In this document: positions 62,669 through 64,000 of the stretch, piece by piece
Layout: the number at the start of each line of letters is the position of its first letter
Numbering within the stretch: position 1 is the stretch's first letter
Position numbers and translations under genes: made by a program
Notes under the pieces: model-generated
What the model was told of the DNA's origin: nothing
The model's database searches: none
What the model saw: the letters and a program-made list of their open reading frames with translations, nothing else
Assembly (NCBI GenBank): GCA_023935145.1
Contig: CM043702.1
Coordinates: 76,564,820 to 76,628,819 of the forward strand
Length of the DNA: 64,000 bases
Origin: Bretschneidera sinensis
Lineage: Eukaryota; Streptophyta; Magnoliopsida; Brassicales; Akaniaceae
Direction of reading: 5' to 3'

Positions 62669-63255
62669 TATTGATGTGTAAAATATGTTGCTGAGCTAAA
62701 GGTTAGTTCTCTTGGGAGGGGCCTACACAAGGAAACAATGGTGAACTTGAGGGTCACCGGAGGAGTGGGGGGTGATGCCTTCGAAGACACTCTGATGCTT
62801 TTGTCAGTTCAAGTTCTTAAGGAACTGAGAGAATTATGATAATGAGAGCTTTCAGTAATGAACTTGTAATTGAAGATGATCCCATTCTACATACCTTAGG
62901 CTTTTTATAATGATTCAGAGGTGGGACTGCCAACGTGCCAGGGATGGGGCAATCCCAGAGATCTCGTTCTTCCGGTGGGGGTCTAGTCGCATGTCCTGGG
63001 ACGGTCCAACCCCACAAACACGCTTACAGCCCGGTACAAGAGAGATTGTGAGTGACAGAGGTATTGTCAACTGCTCGTCCATGTGTCGTCAGTTTATTGG
63101 AGAGGGTTCGTCCACATGTCTCCATGCTACTAAAAGAGAGGTGTCCACGTGTCCTCACACTATTGGCGGAAAGGTGTTCACGTGTCCTCACGCTACTAGA
63201 GGAGAGGTTGTCCACGTGTCCTCAAATCATTGGGTGGTACTTTTTATCTGTATCA
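62669..63255 (-). repeat. 5' LTR of Tat-2 (587 bp)
   Basis: On the minus strand begins TGATACAGATAAAAAGTACC and ends ACATCAATA. TATA-like ATTATAAAAAGCC near 62904-62915. Matches 7154-7289 plus 22048-22513. It holds a short imperfect repeat of GTCCACGTGTCCTCACGCTA at 63105-63225 that is also in the other LTR. Confidence 0.9.
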
Positions 63256-64000
63256 CATGGCAAACAGCAATCTCATTGAGTCAAACTGAGTATTAAACCA
63301 ACAAACACAACAACCAAATGCAGCTCGGAATTTTGGAATCAAAACGGTGCTCATCCAAGCAAAAGCAACGACAAAAAGAGATAGAGAGGGAGATACTGCT
63401 CTTTGGTGAGATCAGAATTGCAAGATTGTCTCATTCAATTTTTGGAATAGAAAGAAGTGTTTTATAATTAATGAAGTGATTGGATTTTAATCCAAATAAG
63501 GTGAAGAGACTAATTACAGAAAAAAAATTCACAACGAATACCCGCATTTACATTCCAAAATGACTTATCTATCCCAGATTCCAAACTGTTCAAAATTGAA
63601 AATACCGTAACAAAGGTCTTACCCTGTAATTTTAACAAACCTCATACCCACTAAATTGGGATCCCAAATTCTAATACGCCTAAAATAGAAAAGAATTTAC
63701 TGTTGTTTGGTTACTGAGAAAAACATAGAAAAGCATTTGGGTGCTGATAGAATTTGAGAAAATAGGAATAAAAGCAAAAGTATTAAATAGTTACTAAAAA
63801 ATTATTTTGCTTCTGCAACTACTAAAAATTCCATTTTCTCAGCATCCAAACAGGTCTCGGCATCTTATAACCGATTAATTTGTTTTTTGGATGGAAACAC
63901 AGATGTAATTAAGATCCTAAAATTTCCTCGCTGTGTTTAAATTTCCCAATCTTTCTCAAGAACCAAACAGAAAAATCAGTATTAAAGACAAACAAGCTAC
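63256..64000. other. Right flank, probable host DNA
   Basis: Begins with the target copy CATGG. AT-rich, no reading frame of note, no LTR-like ends, no RNA gene seen. In the ancestral chromosome it continued from 7153. Confidence 0.6.

Larger units (their letters stand above)
7154..63255 (-). mobile_element. Tat-2: Ty3/gypsy Tat element, expanded to 56 kb by nested insertions
   Basis: A single minus-strand Tat element spans most of the window. Its LTRs are at 7154-22513 (interrupted) and 62669-63255, and the host sequence CATGG is duplicated at 7149-7153 and 63256-63260. Read leftwards from the right LTR it shows leader, gag, RT, RNase H, second RNase H, integrase, the antisense gene, a 48-bp array, polypurine tract and 3' LTR. 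Four primary insertions interrupt it: 7290-22042, 24209-44193, 45640-51783 and 52794-58758. Removing them and their duplicated targets leaves about 9.2 kb. Protease and the first part of RT are missing, so it could not move by itself. Confidence 0.92.

Noticed and set aside
62367..62681. 104-codon frame in the Tat-2 leader
   Set aside because: Opposite to the element, crosses the primer-binding region, no recognisable motif.
62910..63296. 128-codon plus-strand frame over the right end of Tat-2
   Set aside because: It spans LTR and host flank. The repeated HVSTCPHAT-like text is a reading of the short LTR repeat.

Overview
The window is repeat DNA from a flowering-plant genome, most likely pericentromeric or otherwise heterochromatic. 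I found no host gene. Nearly every base belongs to an LTR retrotransposon of a plant lineage: Ty3/gypsy Tat (two elements, recognised by a second, archaeal-type RNase H after the first), Ty3/gypsy Athila (two elements and one solo LTR), Ty1/copia SIRE/Maximus (two) and Ty1/copia Tork/Tnt1-like (two). Lineage names come from domain order and recognisable motifs, not from a database search. The species cannot be told from this sequence.

Layout. Positions 1-6781 are the 3' half of a plus-strand Tat element (Tat-1): broken RNase H and integrase, a three-exon gene on the opposite strand, a 48-bp tandem array, polypurine tract and 3' LTR. Positions 6782-7148 are probable host DNA with a 43-bp tandem repeat. 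From 7154 to 63255 lies one minus-strand Tat element (Tat-2) of about 9.2 kb own sequence, bounded by the 5-bp duplication CATGG at 7149-7153 and 63256-63260 and expanded to 56 kb by insertions. Positions 63261-64000 are featureless AT-rich flank.

Insertions in Tat-2. (1) Athila-E, 7290-22042, minus, lies in the Tat-2 3' LTR (duplication ACACT) and itself contains Tork-D, 16157-21881, plus. (2) SIRE-A, 24209-44193, minus, lies in exon 1 of the antisense gene and contains SIRE-B, 34018-43880, minus (duplication CTTTA). (3) Tork-C, 45640-51783, minus, lies in intron 2 of the antisense gene and contains an Athila-type solo LTR, 48920-50305 (duplication CTCTG). (4) Athila-F, 52794-58758, plus, splits the Tat-2 integrase. 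Most boundaries are fixed by target-site duplications and TG..CA ends.

All elements look immobile by themselves. The Athila copies lack integrase, Tork-C and -D have lost parts of RT/RNase H, and both SIRE copies carry the same two nonsense codons in or after gag.

The most interesting material is in the two Tat elements. Each carries, between pol and the 3' LTR, a reverse-strand gene with its own TATA box and two small introns. In Tat-1 both introns keep the reading frame exactly when removed. Next to this gene each has a tandem array of 48-bp units that form the same 10-11 bp hairpin from different stem sequences. The SIRE and Athila LTRs also carry clusters of short self-complementary motifs (CCAGTCGACTGG and GCGATCGATCGC).
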